Positions 55,078-64,000 of a stretch of 64,000 bases of DNA are shown one piece after another. The notes beneath the pieces were generated by a model that was not told the origin of the DNA, did no database searches, and saw nothing but the letters and a program-made list of their open reading frames with translations. The position numbers and the translations under genes were made by a program. Source of the stretch: Nocardioides marmoribigeumensis (GTDB taxonomy: Bacteria > Actinomycetota > Actinomycetes > Propionibacteriales > Nocardioidaceae); assembly GCF_031458325.1 (NCBI RefSeq), contig NZ_JAVDYG010000001.1, positions 310,001-374,000 on the forward strand, written 5' to 3'. Each line of letters begins with the position of its first letter. Positions within the stretch are counted from its first letter, which is position 1.

Positions 55078-57334
55078 CTCGAGCGCGTAGCGCCGGTCGC
55101 GCCCCGGGAGCCCGGTCAGCAGCAGCGTCGCCGGCCCGTCGGTGCGCACGACGACCCGTCCGCAGCGCAGGCCGGCACGGTCCATCGCGACGGCCACCCG
55201 GGAGACGTTGGTCAGGCGCATCGTGAGGCGCCGCTCCTGGGGCAGCCGGGCGCCGAGCTTCCACGCCAGCCGCGTGAGGACCGCCGGCAACGGTGAGGCG
55301 ACCGGCGTCGGTCCGGTCCGGACGACGTCGTGCGCGCGCGCCCGGACGGCGTACGACCGCGCCTGCAGGCGGGCCAACGAGCCGGCCACCGACGAGCGGG
55401 CCGCCAACCGGGAGGTCCACCACGCCGTGGTCGCGCCGATGCCCAGCCCGGGCCGGGTCAGGTGCGGGCGCCACGTGTAGTCGACCACGTGCGGGTTGCG
55501 CACGACCCGGGGCCGACCGAGGCCGGCGACGACCGAGTCGAAGCGGTCCTGCGTGGCGAACGCCAGGTGGTCCTCGGCGGGGTAGCGCGCGAAGAGGTGC
55601 CGCAGCCCGAGGGTGTCGAACCGTTGCACCTGCGCCTCGACGGAGGTGAACGGGACGAGCTGGTCGAGGGTGCCCTGCGCGATGCGGTACGGCGTCCAGC
55701 GCGCGTTGCGCACCAGCGGTGCGGTCGCGCCGTCGGAGGTGCACCGGCCACCGAAGGCGGGAGCGGTGACCTGGTCGCCGTCGAGGGACACCCCACAGCT
55801 GGGCGGGCCCGCGAGGGCCATCGCGCCGGCGTACAGGTCGGGGTGGGAGAGCCCGAGCTTGTAGGCCGCGTAGCCGCCCATCGAGTAGCCGGTCAGCTGG
55901 GTGTGCCGCGTCGAGAGGGCGTACGCCGCCCCGAGCGAGCGCCACACCGCCCAGAAGTCCTCCTCGGCCTCGTCGAAGTAACCACCCGTCGGGGCCGCGA
56001 CCGAGCGTCGTCGCGCAGATCGAGCCGCGGCGCTCGCACAGCTGCTGGAGCAGCCGCGGGTCGTAGGCGCCGTACTGGTTGTGGTTGACCGACAGCGAAT
56101 GCAGGACCCAGGTCAGCGGCACGTCGCGGCCGGGGCGGTAGGTGGTCGGGACGTAGACGCCGTAGGGCTGGACCCGGCTGAGGAAGTTGGGCCGCCCGTC
56201 GCCGGCGCCGTTGCCGCCGTCCCGGACGGCGCCCTGGCCGAGGTGGAGGCGGGAGACGTACCAGCGGTTGCTCCACCGTCGCACCAGTGGCTCACGGGTG
56301 TGCGCGCGCTCGCGCAGCCGCGACCAGTCCACGACCCGGGAGAACCTCGAGACGTCGCCGCCGGCGAGCGTGTCGGCCTGGTCGTCCTCCATCCAGAAGT
56401 TGCCGGTGACGAAGCGCGCCTGGCCGTCGGCACCGAGCTGGCTGAACGGCGGCGTGCTCGCCAGCTGCTTCTGTGCGGCGGCCTCGAGCGCGGCCGTCAT
56501 GGAGTCGGTGTGCACCGGCGGCTCCTGCCGCGCGGTGCGGAACGCCAGGTTGTAGACCCGCGGCAGACCCTGGGCCGGGAGCCCGCCCGCCACGGTGGGC
56601 ACCGCCATCGACCGACCGTCGGGCGAGGCGAGTCCCGCGGCCAGGCGGACGCGCCACCGGCCGGTCGCCGGGAGCACCGAGCGCGGGACCCGGACCACGA
56701 ACGACCTGGTGGACCGGTCGACGGTCAGCCGGCCGACGCGGGCGCTGGTCCCCCTGACCAGGTCGTGCAGCCACGCACCCCTGCTGGAGACGACCAGCGC
56801 CTTCTCGATGCCCGGCGAGGTCACCCCCGCGGCGGCGGGCCACGCCGCGCGGCCGGTGCCGGCCCGGGAGTCGGTGTCGAAGGTCCACACCGCGATCGGC
56901 ACGCGCGGGTCGGCGAGGGTGTTCCAGTCCACGCGCCAGTACGTCGCCCGGGCCGTCGCGCCCACCGCGGCGACGAAGAGGTCGGCGCCGTTGCGCCGGG
57001 CCGGGCCCTCGGGGTAGCCGTAGACCCCCTGCGTCGGGGCGAGGGCCGCGGCGTTGTCGGGGCTGAGCGCGCCGGGCACGGCCGCGCCGTGGTCGTCGTA
57101 GACGAAGTCCGACCAGTACGACGCCCCGTCGTGGAGCCGCCCGGTCCCGGACGTGCGCGACAGCCGCTGCTCGAACGGCCAGCCGGTGGGGACGCCCAGG
57201 CGGGCCTCCGGCCGGTGGGCCGCCGCCGGGGCTCCGGCCGGGACGTCGTCGGTGGCGTGGGCGGGGGTCGCGACCGAGGTGGCCACGAGGGCGAGCACGG
57301 TCGCAGCGATCGTGCGGGTGAGCAGGCGCGTCAC
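55045..57334 (-). pseudogene. Secreted alpha/beta-hydrolase interrupted by a frameshift
   Basis: A secreted hydrolase of about 762 residues, broken into two frames. The first frame begins at GTG 57334 (GGAGG upstream) with a signal peptide ending PAHA. An immunoglobulin-like carbohydrate-binding region follows, then GVYVPTTYRPGRDVPLTWVLHS, the start of an esterase fold. Near 55980 the frame changes. The continuation (to 55045) carries the nucleophile GYSMGGYAAYKLG and the catalytic histidine in YPAEDHLAF. Removing one T (plus-strand A at about 55980) restores RGPDGWYFDEAEEDFW, the expected family sequence. Either the gene is inactive or the base is a sequencing error. Esterase-type substrate is unknown. 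Confidence 0.8.
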
Positions 57335-57495
57335 GCGGCCTCCAGGGTCCGGGCGAGAGGGGACGGGCGCGCCCAGCATGCCCACCTCGGGCCTGTGCGC
57401 AGCATCACCCCACGGGAGGCCCTCAGGATTGGAACGTTAAAGCGATCCGCGTCAGACTGGAGGGGACCCATCCAGACCCCCCATGAGAGACCGAG

Positions 57496-57672
57496 ATGAC
57501 CCAGCAGGACCTCCTCATCACCCGCGCCCTCGAGGCGCTCCACGACAGCTACGTCGAGGCGGTCAACGACGCCGTCGGGCAGGACCGCATGGACCTGGTC
57601 GACCGGCTGGCCGCCGAGTTCGACCGCGAGGCCCGCGCCCTTATGGGCGAGCCCGCGCAGCGCGCCGCCTGA
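57496..57672 (+). CDS. Small acidic protein, unknown
   Basis: A 58-residue helical protein (DLLITRALEALHDSYVEAVN, then GQDRMDLVDRLAAEF). Start ATG 57496 and stop 57672 were found by reading the frame; it has high third-position GC and regular hydrophobic spacing typical of real coding sequence. I do not recognise a family. It ends seven bases before the stop of the convergent glycosidase-like gene. Confidence 0.6.
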   Translation: MTQQDLLITRALEALHDSYVEAVNDAVGQDRMDLVDRLAAEFDREARALMGEPAQRAA

Positions 57673-57679
57673 GCCCTGC

Positions 57680-60280
57680 TCAGCGGAGGACCACGACCAC
57701 CTCGGCGTGCCGCGCGCGGCCGGCCGACACCCGCACCTCACGCCCGCGCGGCGTGCGCACCACGACGTACGCCGACCGCTCGCCGTCGAGCCGGACCCGC
57801 TTCACTGCGCGTTCGGGGGGCAGCACGGCCCCGACCACCAGGCGCAGCCCGCGGGCGTGCGAGACCTCGGTGCGCAGCCGGTCGGTCCCGCGCGTGGTCT
57901 CGATGTCGACCCAGCCGCGCCCGAGCCGCAGGTGCGAGACCGACAGCGCGTGCTGGCCGTCCGGGATGTCGGGGACCACGCGCAGCCGGTGCCGGCCCAC
58001 GTCGGGGCTGACTCCGAGCTGGTAGTGCACGACCGGCCACAGCACGCCGTACGTCCCCCACGCCTGCAGCGCAGAGGACCGCTCGGTGAAGAGCTTGTCG
58101 ATGTTGGCGCCGAAGTCCGGTGAGGGCGCGATCTCGGGCATCGCGCCCGGGAGCTCCCACACCGACCGGTCGAGCTGCACCTGGGCGTTGTCAGTCGTCC
58201 AGCGCTGCACCTGACCGCGCCGCATCCGTCCAAGAGCGGCCTCGGCCACCGCGATGATCGAGGTGTTGAGCGTGAACACCGAGCGCTCCGCCGGACGCGT
58301 GGAGACGGCCGAGTCGCAGGTGGCGCCCTTGTTGCCCCCCGGGTCGGTCGTCGCGCCGGTGCCGGTGTGGAACAGGCCGTACTTCCCGGAGTAGCAGGAC
58401 TCCTGACGCTTCGCGACCAGCGCACGCGCGTGGTCGGTCGGCGCGACCGGGCGCAGCCGGCCGTTCGGCATCCGCAGCTCCGCCTCCGCCGGGGTGACCC
58501 CGATCCAGTGGCGTTGGAAGACCTTCTCGTTGCCCGGGTCGTCCAGGGAGTCGGCGTACTGCGCGGTGCCCCGGCCGTACCACCAGGCCTTGTCGAAGCG
58601 TCGCTGCATCGCGGCGGCCCGCCGGTTGGCCCAGCGCCGTGTGGAGGTGTCGCCCTTGCTGGCAGCGAGGTCGGCCAGGTCCCGCAGGCCGCGGATCGTG
58701 TAGACGGTGTTGTCGAGCTTCTCCTCCCCCATGCCCGGACGCTCGACGTTGCCGAGGCCCTCGGGCCACAGGTCGCCGTCCCGGTCGAGGACGCGGAAGA
58801 TGTAGCGCATCGCCCGCACCGACGCGGGATACATCGCGTCGCGGAACCCGTCGTCCCCCGTCCAGCGCCACACCAGCGCGACCGCGCTGGGGAACTTCGC
58901 GGTCTCGTCGGTGTTGCCCTCGTCGCCTTTGGCGCCGAAGTAGACCTGTCCGTCCGGAGTCACCTCGTGCACGATCTTGCCGCTGCGCCCGTTGGCCACG
59001 CGGCTCACGTCGCGCAGTGCCTTCAGGTGCCTCTCGATCGCGGCGAATTGCCCGGCGGCGACAGAGGCGAAGCCGGTGTACTCGCCGTCGGTGGCGAACA
59101 GCCACGGGTAGTCGGGCCAGCCGGCGCCGATCCAGTCGGCGCGCGCGACCGTGCCCTTGGGCGCGGGATAGACGGTGCCGGCGTGGGTCACCCGCACCTT
59201 CAGGTCACGAGCCTGCTGCACCGACTCGGCGAGGTTCTGCTTGCTCCAGGCGATGCTCCGCTCCAGCAGCCGGTCTCCCGGCACCGCGACGCGCGACCAG
59301 GCGTTGACCTGCCGACGCGCGGCGAGCACCGCGTCCAGCCGCCGGCCCGGGCGGTCGAGGGCGGCGTCGAAGGAGCGCCGCGCTGCGACCGCGCCGTTGT
59401 CGGAGCCGGCGACCGCGAACCACACCGTGCGGCCGCCCGCGGGGACGCGGACCCGGTAGTGCAGCGCCCCGCCGGTGCCCTTGCCGTACTCCGTGTCGTC
59501 GCAGTACGCCGGCTGGGTCGGCGCGTCCGGACCCGAGGCCGGGCAGATCACGGCCGGGTCCTGCGGGCCTCGGTGGTCCGGACCGAGGTCGGTGCTCGCG
59601 GGGGTCAGCGTCGAGCCGACGACCGCGGCGTAGTCGTGCCGCTCGGCGTTGGTCGCCGGAGGAGTGCCCTGCTCCTGGAACAGCAGCGCACCGCGCCGCA
59701 CCTTGCCGGTGTCGGCCAGGTTGTAGGTGCGCTGGTCGGTCGGCTTGGTCTCGCCCCACGGGTAGACCTTCATCAGCTCCGAGTGCGCGTCCACGGACAG
59801 GTCGAGCGTCGTCGCGGTGGGCGAGTCGAGCCGCAGCCTGACCAGTCCCGCACGCATCGAGCCGGGCACGAAGTCGGTCCGGGTGATCGCGACGCCGTCG
59901 TGGGTGCCGAGGTCCATCCGCTGGTAGCCCCAGCCGCTGGTGTAGCGCGACGACGTCAGCCAGGTGCTGCCCGCCTTGAACCACAGGCCGTCGAGCAGCT
60001 TGATCGGCGGCGTCCAGAAGCCGCCCATCTCCCCGCGGGTGTGGAACCCGGTCGCGGGGTAGCGGCCGTCCTCCGCCCCCATCTCGAAGAACCGCCGCCC
60101 GACGACGAGGCTGCGGCGCTCGGCGAGCTGAGTGGTCTCCGACAGCTCGCGTGGCACCGCGGCCCGCGCGGAGGGCGAGTCGCTCGCCTGCGTCGGAGGT
60201 ACGACGGCCAGCGCGGCGGCGGTGGCGGCTGCGGCGGTGAGGGCGGCCAGGACGGTGCGGGGGCGCACGGGGTGGGGCAT
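57680..60280 (-). CDS. Secreted six-hairpin glycosidase-like protein
   Basis: An 866-residue exported protein. The signal peptide (about 1-32) ends PPTQASDS. A beta-sandwich domain fills about 50-290, and an (alpha/alpha)6 barrel about 340-730 carries WIGAGWPDYPWLFATDGEYTG, MGEEKLDNTVYTIRGLRDLA and LNTSIIAVAEAALGRM, typical of glucoamylase and glycogen-debranching-like enzymes. Acidic residues at the ends of inner helices (DGEYTG and EIVHEVTPDG-like positions) could be catalytic. Probably degrades an oligosaccharide outside the cell; the substrate is unknown. The ATG at 60280 follows GGGAGGTCCCC. A nucleoside hydrolase gene lies upstream on the same strand. Confidence 0.83.
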   Translation of the reverse strand: MPHPVRPRTVLAALTAAAATAAALAVVPPTQASDSPSARAAVPRELSETTQLAERRSLVVGRRFFEMGAEDGRYPATGFHTRGEMGGFWTPPIKLLDGLWFKAGSTWLTSSRYTSGWGYQRMDLGTHDGVAITRTDFVPGSMRAGLVRLRLDSPTATTLDLSVDAHSELMKVYPWGETKPTDQRTYNLADTGKVRRGALLFQEQGTPPATNAERHDYAAVVGSTLTPASTDLGPDHRGPQDPAVICPASGPDAPTQPAYCDDTEYGKGTGGALHYRVRVPAGGRTVWFAVAGSDNGAVAARRSFDAALDRPGRRLDAVLAARRQVNAWSRVAVPGDRLLERSIAWSKQNLAESVQQARDLKVRVTHAGTVYPAPKGTVARADWIGAGWPDYPWLFATDGEYTGFASVAAGQFAAIERHLKALRDVSRVANGRSGKIVHEVTPDGQVYFGAKGDEGNTDETAKFPSAVALVWRWTGDDGFRDAMYPASVRAMRYIFRVLDRDGDLWPEGLGNVERPGMGEEKLDNTVYTIRGLRDLADLAASKGDTSTRRWANRRAAAMQRRFDKAWWYGRGTAQYADSLDDPGNEKVFQRHWIGVTPAEAELRMPNGRLRPVAPTDHARALVAKRQESCYSGKYGLFHTGTGATTDPGGNKGATCDSAVSTRPAERSVFTLNTSIIAVAEAALGRMRRGQVQRWTTDNAQVQLDRSVWELPGAMPEIAPSPDFGANIDKLFTERSSALQAWGTYGVLWPVVHYQLGVSPDVGRHRLRVVPDIPDGQHALSVSHLRLGRGWVDIETTRGTDRLRTEVSHARGLRLVVGAVLPPERAVKRVRLDGERSAYVVVRTPRGREVRVSAGRARHAEVVVVLR

Positions 60281-60342
60281 GGGGACCTCCCGAGGGTCCC
60301 GGCCAGTCCACACCCGGCGGCCCGGGATGTCCATGGGTGCGG

Positions 60343-61305
60343 TCAGGTGCGACCCTCCACGGTGTCGAGGAAGAGCTCGAGCACGGCTCGGGGGTCGACG
60401 TCGAGCGCGACGTCCACGAGCGGCCACGGCCCCCGCAGTCCGTGGACCAGGTCCTCACCGGCGGCGTCCCGCCGGTCGACCAGCGTCTGGCCACGGCCGA
60501 GCCCGGGCGCCAGGTCGACCTGCACGGGCCAGGTCTCGAAGGCGAACAGCTCGGGCGCCACCAGGGCCACGACCGCGCCGGCGTCGCCGATCTTGCGGTA
60601 GGGCTTGCGCTCCCCCGTCCTCGGGTCGACGAACTCGTGCGCGAGCAGCTCGCCCGCCGTGCGCGCGACGGCGTCGTCGGACGCCCTGAGCCGGGCGATG
60701 ACGTCGTCGTCGGCCACGACGCGGTCGAAGACGTCCAGCCCGTAGAGCGTCACGGGCACGCCGCTGGTGAGCACGACGTGCGCCGCCTCCGGGTCGTGCC
60801 AGACGTTGAACTCCGCGACCGCCGTGGCGTTGCCGCGCGACGCGGAGCCGCCCATCATCACGATGCGGCCGATCCGGTCGCGCACTTCCGGGTGCATCCG
60901 GAGCAGCAGCGCGACGTTGGTCAGGGGTGCGAGGGTGACCAGCGTGAGCGGCTCCTCGGCGGCCAGGAGCTCGCGTCGCAGCAGCTCGACGGCGTGCAGC
61001 TCGGAGACGGTGCGCGTGGGCTCGGGGAGCGTGAGGTCGCCCAGCCCGTTGGCGCCGTGGAACATCGAGGCGTCCCGCGGAGGCTCGACCAGGGGCGTCC
61101 GGGCCCCGGCGGCCACAGGGAGGTCCGACGGCGCGCCGACGAGGTCGAGGACGCGCAGCGTGTTGGCGACGACCTGCTCCAGCGAGGTGTTGCCCTCGAC
61201 GCAGGTGACCGCCCGCACCTCGAGGTCCGGGTGCCGCACGGCGAGCATCAGCGCCAGGGCGTCGTCCTTGCCGGTGTCCACGTCCAGGATGATGTGATGC
61301 TTCAT
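60343..61305 (-). CDS. Inosine/uridine-preferring nucleoside hydrolase
   Basis: A 320-residue nucleoside hydrolase, which splits nucleosides into ribose and base. The calcium-binding motif DVDTGKDDALAL is at residues 8-19; EFNVWHDPEAA (about 170) and MMGGSASRG are the other active-site signatures. Unlike the usual DTDPGxDD, the first motif has Gly-Lys (DVDTGKDD). The ATG at 61305 is supported by AGAGGTT. It faces ribokinase across 25 bases, so ribose freed here would be phosphorylated by its divergent partner. Confidence 0.92.
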   Translation of the reverse strand: MKHHIILDVDTGKDDALALMLAVRHPDLEVRAVTCVEGNTSLEQVVANTLRVLDLVGAPSDLPVAAGARTPLVEPPRDASMFHGANGLGDLTLPEPTRTVSELHAVELLRRELLAAEEPLTLVTLAPLTNVALLLRMHPEVRDRIGRIVMMGGSASRGNATAVAEFNVWHDPEAAHVVLTSGVPVTLYGLDVFDRVVADDDVIARLRASDDAVARTAGELLAHEFVDPRTGERKPYRKIGDAGAVVALVAPELFAFETWPVQVDLAPGLGRGQTLVDRRDAAGEDLVHGLRGPWPLVDVALDVDPRAVLELFLDTVEGRT

Positions 61306-61330
61306 GGAACCTCTCGCTGAGGAGCTTCGA

Positions 61331-62242
61331 GTGGATGAGCCGTCCTCCGCCGGTGCGGAGATCGTGGTCGTGGGGAGCGTCAACCTGGACCTCGTCGTGA
61401 GGGTCGAGACGCTGCCGCACGCAGGTGAGACCGTACTCGCGACCGGCTACCACGAGTTCGTCGGCGGCAAGGGCGGCAACCAGGCCGTCGCCGCCGCGAG
61501 GCTCGGCCGACGCGTGGCGTTCGTCGGTCACGTCGGCACGGACCAGGCGGCCTCGACCGTGCGCTCGGCGCTGGCCGACGAGGGGGTCGACGTCACGCTG
61601 CTCACCCCCGTGGACGGGCCCACCGGACGCGCCTTCGTCCAGGTCGACGACGAGGCCGAGAACCAGATCATCGTGGTCGGCGGGGCCAACGGTGCGCTGT
61701 CCGAGGCCGACGTCGCCGCCGCAGCTCCCCTCCTGACCGGGTCGCCGGTGGTCGTGGCCCAGCTGGAGGTGCCCCTCGAGGCCGTGGTGGCCGCCGGCCG
61801 CCGTACCTCCGGGGTGTTCGTGCTCAACCCGGCGCCCGCGCAGGAGCTGCCGCGCGAGCTGCTCGCCCTCGTCGACGTCCTCGTGGTCAACGAGGGCGAG
61901 TTCGAGGTCGTCACCGGCGCGCCGGTCTCGGAGGAGGCGCTGACCTCGTCGTCCCTGCCCGAGCGCGTGGTGGTCACCCTCGGCGGACGGGGCGCCCTGG
62001 TCCGCGACGGCGCGAGCGTGCTGTCGGTCGGCGCACCGCGGGTCGAGGTGGTCGACACGACCGGGGCGGGCGACACGTTCGTCGGCGCGCTCGCGGCCGC
62101 TCTCGCGCGGGATGTCCCGTACGCCGACGCCGTGCGTTGGGCGGTGGGCGCCGCGTCCCTGTCCACCCAGGCGCTGGGCGCGACGAGCGGCATGCCGTCC
62201 GCCGCCGAGGTCGACCGCCTGATGTCGACGTCGGGGTCCTAG
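61331..62242 (+). CDS. rbsK: Ribokinase
   Basis: A 303-residue PfkB-family sugar kinase that phosphorylates ribose to ribose-5-phosphate. The N-terminal motif VVGSVNLDLVVRV, the substrate motif GGKGGNQAVAAARLG and the C-terminal signature DTTGAGDTFVGALA, with the catalytic Asp in the GAGD loop, are all intact. The GTG at 61331 was preferred to an ATG at 61304 because TGAGGAGC lies seven bases upstream and the ATG would overlap the divergent gene's start. Its pairing with nucleoside hydrolase suggests nucleoside-derived ribose salvage. Confidence 0.93.
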   Translation: MDEPSSAGAEIVVVGSVNLDLVVRVETLPHAGETVLATGYHEFVGGKGGNQAVAAARLGRRVAFVGHVGTDQAASTVRSALADEGVDVTLLTPVDGPTGRAFVQVDDEAENQIIVVGGANGALSEADVAAAAPLLTGSPVVVAQLEVPLEAVVAAGRRTSGVFVLNPAPAQELPRELLALVDVLVVNEGEFEVVTGAPVSEEALTSSSLPERVVVTLGGRGALVRDGASVLSVGAPRVEVVDTTGAGDTFVGALAAALARDVPYADAVRWAVGAASLSTQALGATSGMPSAAEVDRLMSTSGS

Positions 62243-62302
62243 GCGCCTGGCTCGACCGCGGACTCGGTGCCAGGCTGGGTGCAGCATCCTCAGGGAGTCG
62301 CC

Positions 62303-62989
62303 ATGGACCTCATCCTCATCCCTGGTGCCGGCGGGCGCGGCTGGTACTGGCACCTCGTGACCGCGGCGCTGCGGGAGCGCGGACACCGAGCGGTGGCGGT
62401 GGAGCTGCCCGCCGACGACGACACCCAGGGCCTGACCGACTACGCCCGGGCCGTGCTCGACGCCGCCGCAGGACTCGGTACGCCGACCACGAGCGGCCCG
62501 CGACGCGTGGTGGTCGTCGCCGCGTCGCTGGGGGCGTTCACCGCCCCCTTGGTCCTCAGCCAGCTGCAGCCCGACGCGGTCGTGCTGGTCAACCCGATGA
62601 CCCCGCTCCCCGACGAGACCCCCGGCGCCTGGTGGGGCAGCACGGGCGCCGTCGAGGCACGCACCGCCCGCGCGGCCCGGGAGGGCTACCCGGTCGAGTT
62701 CGACCCCGGCACCTATCTCTTCCACGACGTGCCGGCGTCGGTGCTGGCGACCGTCCCGGGCAAGGGCGAGCAGTCGACCCGCCCCTTCGCCGACCCGTGC
62801 CGCTTCGAGTCCTGGCCGGCTGCCACCACCGTGGTCGCAGGGCGCGACGACCGCTTCTTCCCGCTCGAGTTCCAGCAACGGCTGGCACGGGAGCGCCTGG
62901 GCGTCGAGCCCGTGGTCGTCCCGGGCGGGCACCTGGTCGCCCTTTCCCGTCCGAGGGAGCTGACCGACGCCATCCTGAGCCTGTCGTAG
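62303..62989 (+). CDS. Small alpha/beta-fold hydrolase
   Basis: A 228-residue hydrolase. The nucleophile elbow is VVAASLGAFTAP, where Ser replaces the more common GxSxG pattern by AASLG. The acid lies in VVAGRDDRFFP and the histidine in PGGHLVALSRP. The oxyanion region is LIPGAGGRGWYWH. It resembles the EstC/AB-hydrolase 6 group found in many Actinobacteria. Substrate unknown. The ATG at 62303 follows CAGGGAG. It may be cotranscribed with ribokinase (60-base gap). Confidence 0.83.
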   Translation: MDLILIPGAGGRGWYWHLVTAALRERGHRAVAVELPADDDTQGLTDYARAVLDAAAGLGTPTTSGPRRVVVVAASLGAFTAPLVLSQLQPDAVVLVNPMTPLPDETPGAWWGSTGAVEARTARAAREGYPVEFDPGTYLFHDVPASVLATVPGKGEQSTRPFADPCRFESWPAATTVVAGRDDRFFPLEFQQRLARERLGVEPVVVPGGHLVALSRPRELTDAILSLS

Positions 62990-63016
62990 GGCCGACGCAG
63001 CGTGGACTCCCTCCGC

Positions 63017-63370
63017 TCACGCAGACAGGACCAGGAGCGCCGCGACGCACCCGGAGACCAGCACGATCACGACCACCTGGGCGAGGCCGGCAGTTCTGCC
63101 GGTGGCGAGGTCGGACATCACCTCCGGGTCCGCCGCGAGCCGGTGCATCAGGACCAGCAGCGGCAGCAGGAGCACCGCGTTGAGGACCTGGGTGAGCAGC
63201 AGGACCGGGACGAGCGGCAGTCCCGGCACGAGGACGACCGTGGCGGCGACGCCCATGACGACCAGGTAGGTCGCGTAGAAGTACGGCACACCGCGGAACC
63301 CGTCGTCCAGCGCGCCCTCCTTGCCCAGGTAGTGGCCGACCTGCACGCCGAGGTCACGGACCCGGCAGGG
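63017..63370 (-). pseudogene. C-terminal fragment of an NRAMP-type metal transporter
   Basis: The last 110 or so residues of a divalent metal (Mn/Fe) transporter: two to three transmembrane helices with ATYLVVMGVAATVVLV and the family phrase LLTQVLNAVLLLPLLVLMHR, then the C-terminal helix VVVIVLVSGCVAALLVL. The normal protein is about 400 residues, so most of the N-terminal part is absent. The frame loses homology just before the tRNA gene at 63410. The deletion endpoint near a tRNA suggests a past recombination event. Confidence 0.8.
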
Positions 63371-63409
63371 CCGAACAGCACCTTCGGTCAGCGGGACGCA
63401 CCGAGGTCG

Positions 63410-63483
63410 TAGGGCGGGTGGGGCTCGAACCCACGACCCAAGGATTATGAGTCCTCTGCTCTGACCGGCTGAGCTACCGCCCC
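63410..63483 (-). tRNA. tRNA with CAT anticodon (Met, or Ile2)
   Basis: The 74 nt fold as a cloverleaf: acceptor GGGGCGG against CCGCCCT (one G-U pair), D arm, anticodon stem AGGAC/ATCCT-like around CTCATAA with anticodon CAT, and T arm GTGGG-TTCGAGC-CCCAC. The discriminator is A. CAT may belong to elongator methionine or to isoleucine-2 with a lysidine; they cannot be told apart from this alone. Missing CCA is normal here. Confidence 0.9.
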
Positions 63484-63521
63484 TCGCCGGAGCACCCTAT
63501 CCAGGTCGGTCTGAGCCGCCC

Positions 63522-64000
63522 TTGGCAGTGATCTTCGCGGTCAGCACGATCAAGGACACGACCGGACGCATCCGGCTCTTCGTCGAGCGCAACCTCGCGG
63601 CCGGGGTGGACCACGTGCTCGTCTTCCTGACGTCGAGCACCCCGGGGCCGAGGCGTGGCTCGCGGAGCAGCCGTGCGCCACGCCCGTCGCGGCGTACGGC
63701 GACTACTGGTGCGGTCACCGGCCGGGCAACGTCAACATCCGCCAGACCCTCAACGCCAACCTCGCCCGGGTGCTGCTGGCGCCCTTCGACTGGGGCGAGT
63801 GGCTCTTCCACCTCGACGGCGACGAGTTCCTGGACGTCGACCTCGACCACCTCAGGTCCCTCGACCCCCAGGTGGCGGCGGTGCAGCTGCAGGTGCTGGA
63901 GGCAGGCGCTGTTCACCGGGCACGTCATCGGCAAGGCCGGGGTCCGGCCCTCGCTCGACCTCAAGCTCCACGTCCACCGCGTCAAGGACCTCGACGGCGA
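63522..64000 (+). pseudogene. Glycosyltransferase (GT92/DUF23-like) with two frame shifts, partial
   Basis: The region begins with FAVSTIKDTTGRIRLFVERN and AAGVDHVLVFL, then shifts frame at about 63629, where one missing G restores LDVEHPGAEAWLAEQP. It continues with NVNIRQTLNANLARVL and WGEWLFHLDGDEFLDVDLD, where the DGD carries the metal-binding motif. A second shift occurs near 63905 before LFTGHVIGKAGVRPSLDL. Sequence between shifts is also shorter than in intact homologues. The gene is cut by the window end. It starts 39 bases after the CAT tRNA and is most likely dead. Confidence 0.8.

Noticed and set aside
63410-64000. Integrated prophage or integrative element at the tRNA
   Set aside because: No integrase, phage gene or duplicated tRNA end is visible inside the window.

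Overview
The window is high-GC DNA with many GTG starts, few long gaps and actinobacterial gene families (DUF3052, DUF3145, DUF222/13E12, deazaflavin-dependent reductase, PucR-type FasR). Gene order around the fatty-acid locus matches what is known from Mycobacterium and Streptomyces. Secreted-protein types and overall style suggest Nocardioidaceae, for example Nocardioides. That placement is an inference; no 16S gene is present.

Left part (1-12.7 kb): the end of an AarF/UbiB-type kinase gene, a secreted PKD-domain protein, RNase P RNA (minus strand), an RNB-family ribonuclease divergent from yaaA, a CoA-transferase/hydrolase, and a minus-strand block of tRNA-Val, Nif3-like protein, zinc-ribbon coiled-coil protein and a fused RNase H/phosphatase. 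A lipoprotein and an acyl-CoA ligase with a clear terminator follow.

Lipid core (12.8-25.7 kb): DUF3052, aceE (pyruvate to acetyl-CoA), an alpha/beta hydrolase, the PucR-family regulator fasR, then fabD-fabH-acpP-fabF-accD, which convert acetyl- and malonyl-CoA into fatty acids. The FabD carries an extra biotinyl-like domain with no attachment lysine. Between accD and the convergent DUF3145 gene sits a 1.25-kb unit: a DUF559-type nuclease gene bracketed by two inverted 87-bp repeats. Each repeat has an identical 18-bp palindrome and a hairpin whose stem differs by compensatory changes. This is the most unusual structure in the window.

Middle (25.9-45.8 kb): an alpha/beta hydrolase, an APC permease, a 952-residue hybrid histidine kinase, an LPXTG surface protein with about 26 pentapeptide repeats, a PEP-mutase family enzyme, an aldo/keto reductase, a tmsA-tmsB pair for 10-methyl branched fatty acids, a hemerythrin protein, a cadI/arsR pair with an internally deleted arsC, a DksA-like protein, a MarR/ClC pair with a shared operator, an F420-type reductase, an acyl-CoA dehydrogenase, an LCP protein and a membrane-anchored LuxR regulator.

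Right part (46-64 kb): a secreted beta-helix protein, a sodium:solute symporter with a small partner, a methyltransferase, a FUSC-like transporter, a 13E12/DUF222 gene with a perfect SOS box over its promoter, a frameshifted secreted hydrolase, a secreted six-hairpin glycosidase-like protein, and a nucleoside hydrolase/ribokinase pair for ribose salvage. The last kilobase is decaying: a metal-transporter fragment, a CAT-anticodon tRNA and a frameshifted glycosyltransferase.

A promoter pattern recurs: a TANNNT-like -10 hexamer followed by 6-7 bases and then directly the start codon. This indicates many leaderless mRNAs and decides several starts. No CRISPR array, insertion sequence or prophage was seen.
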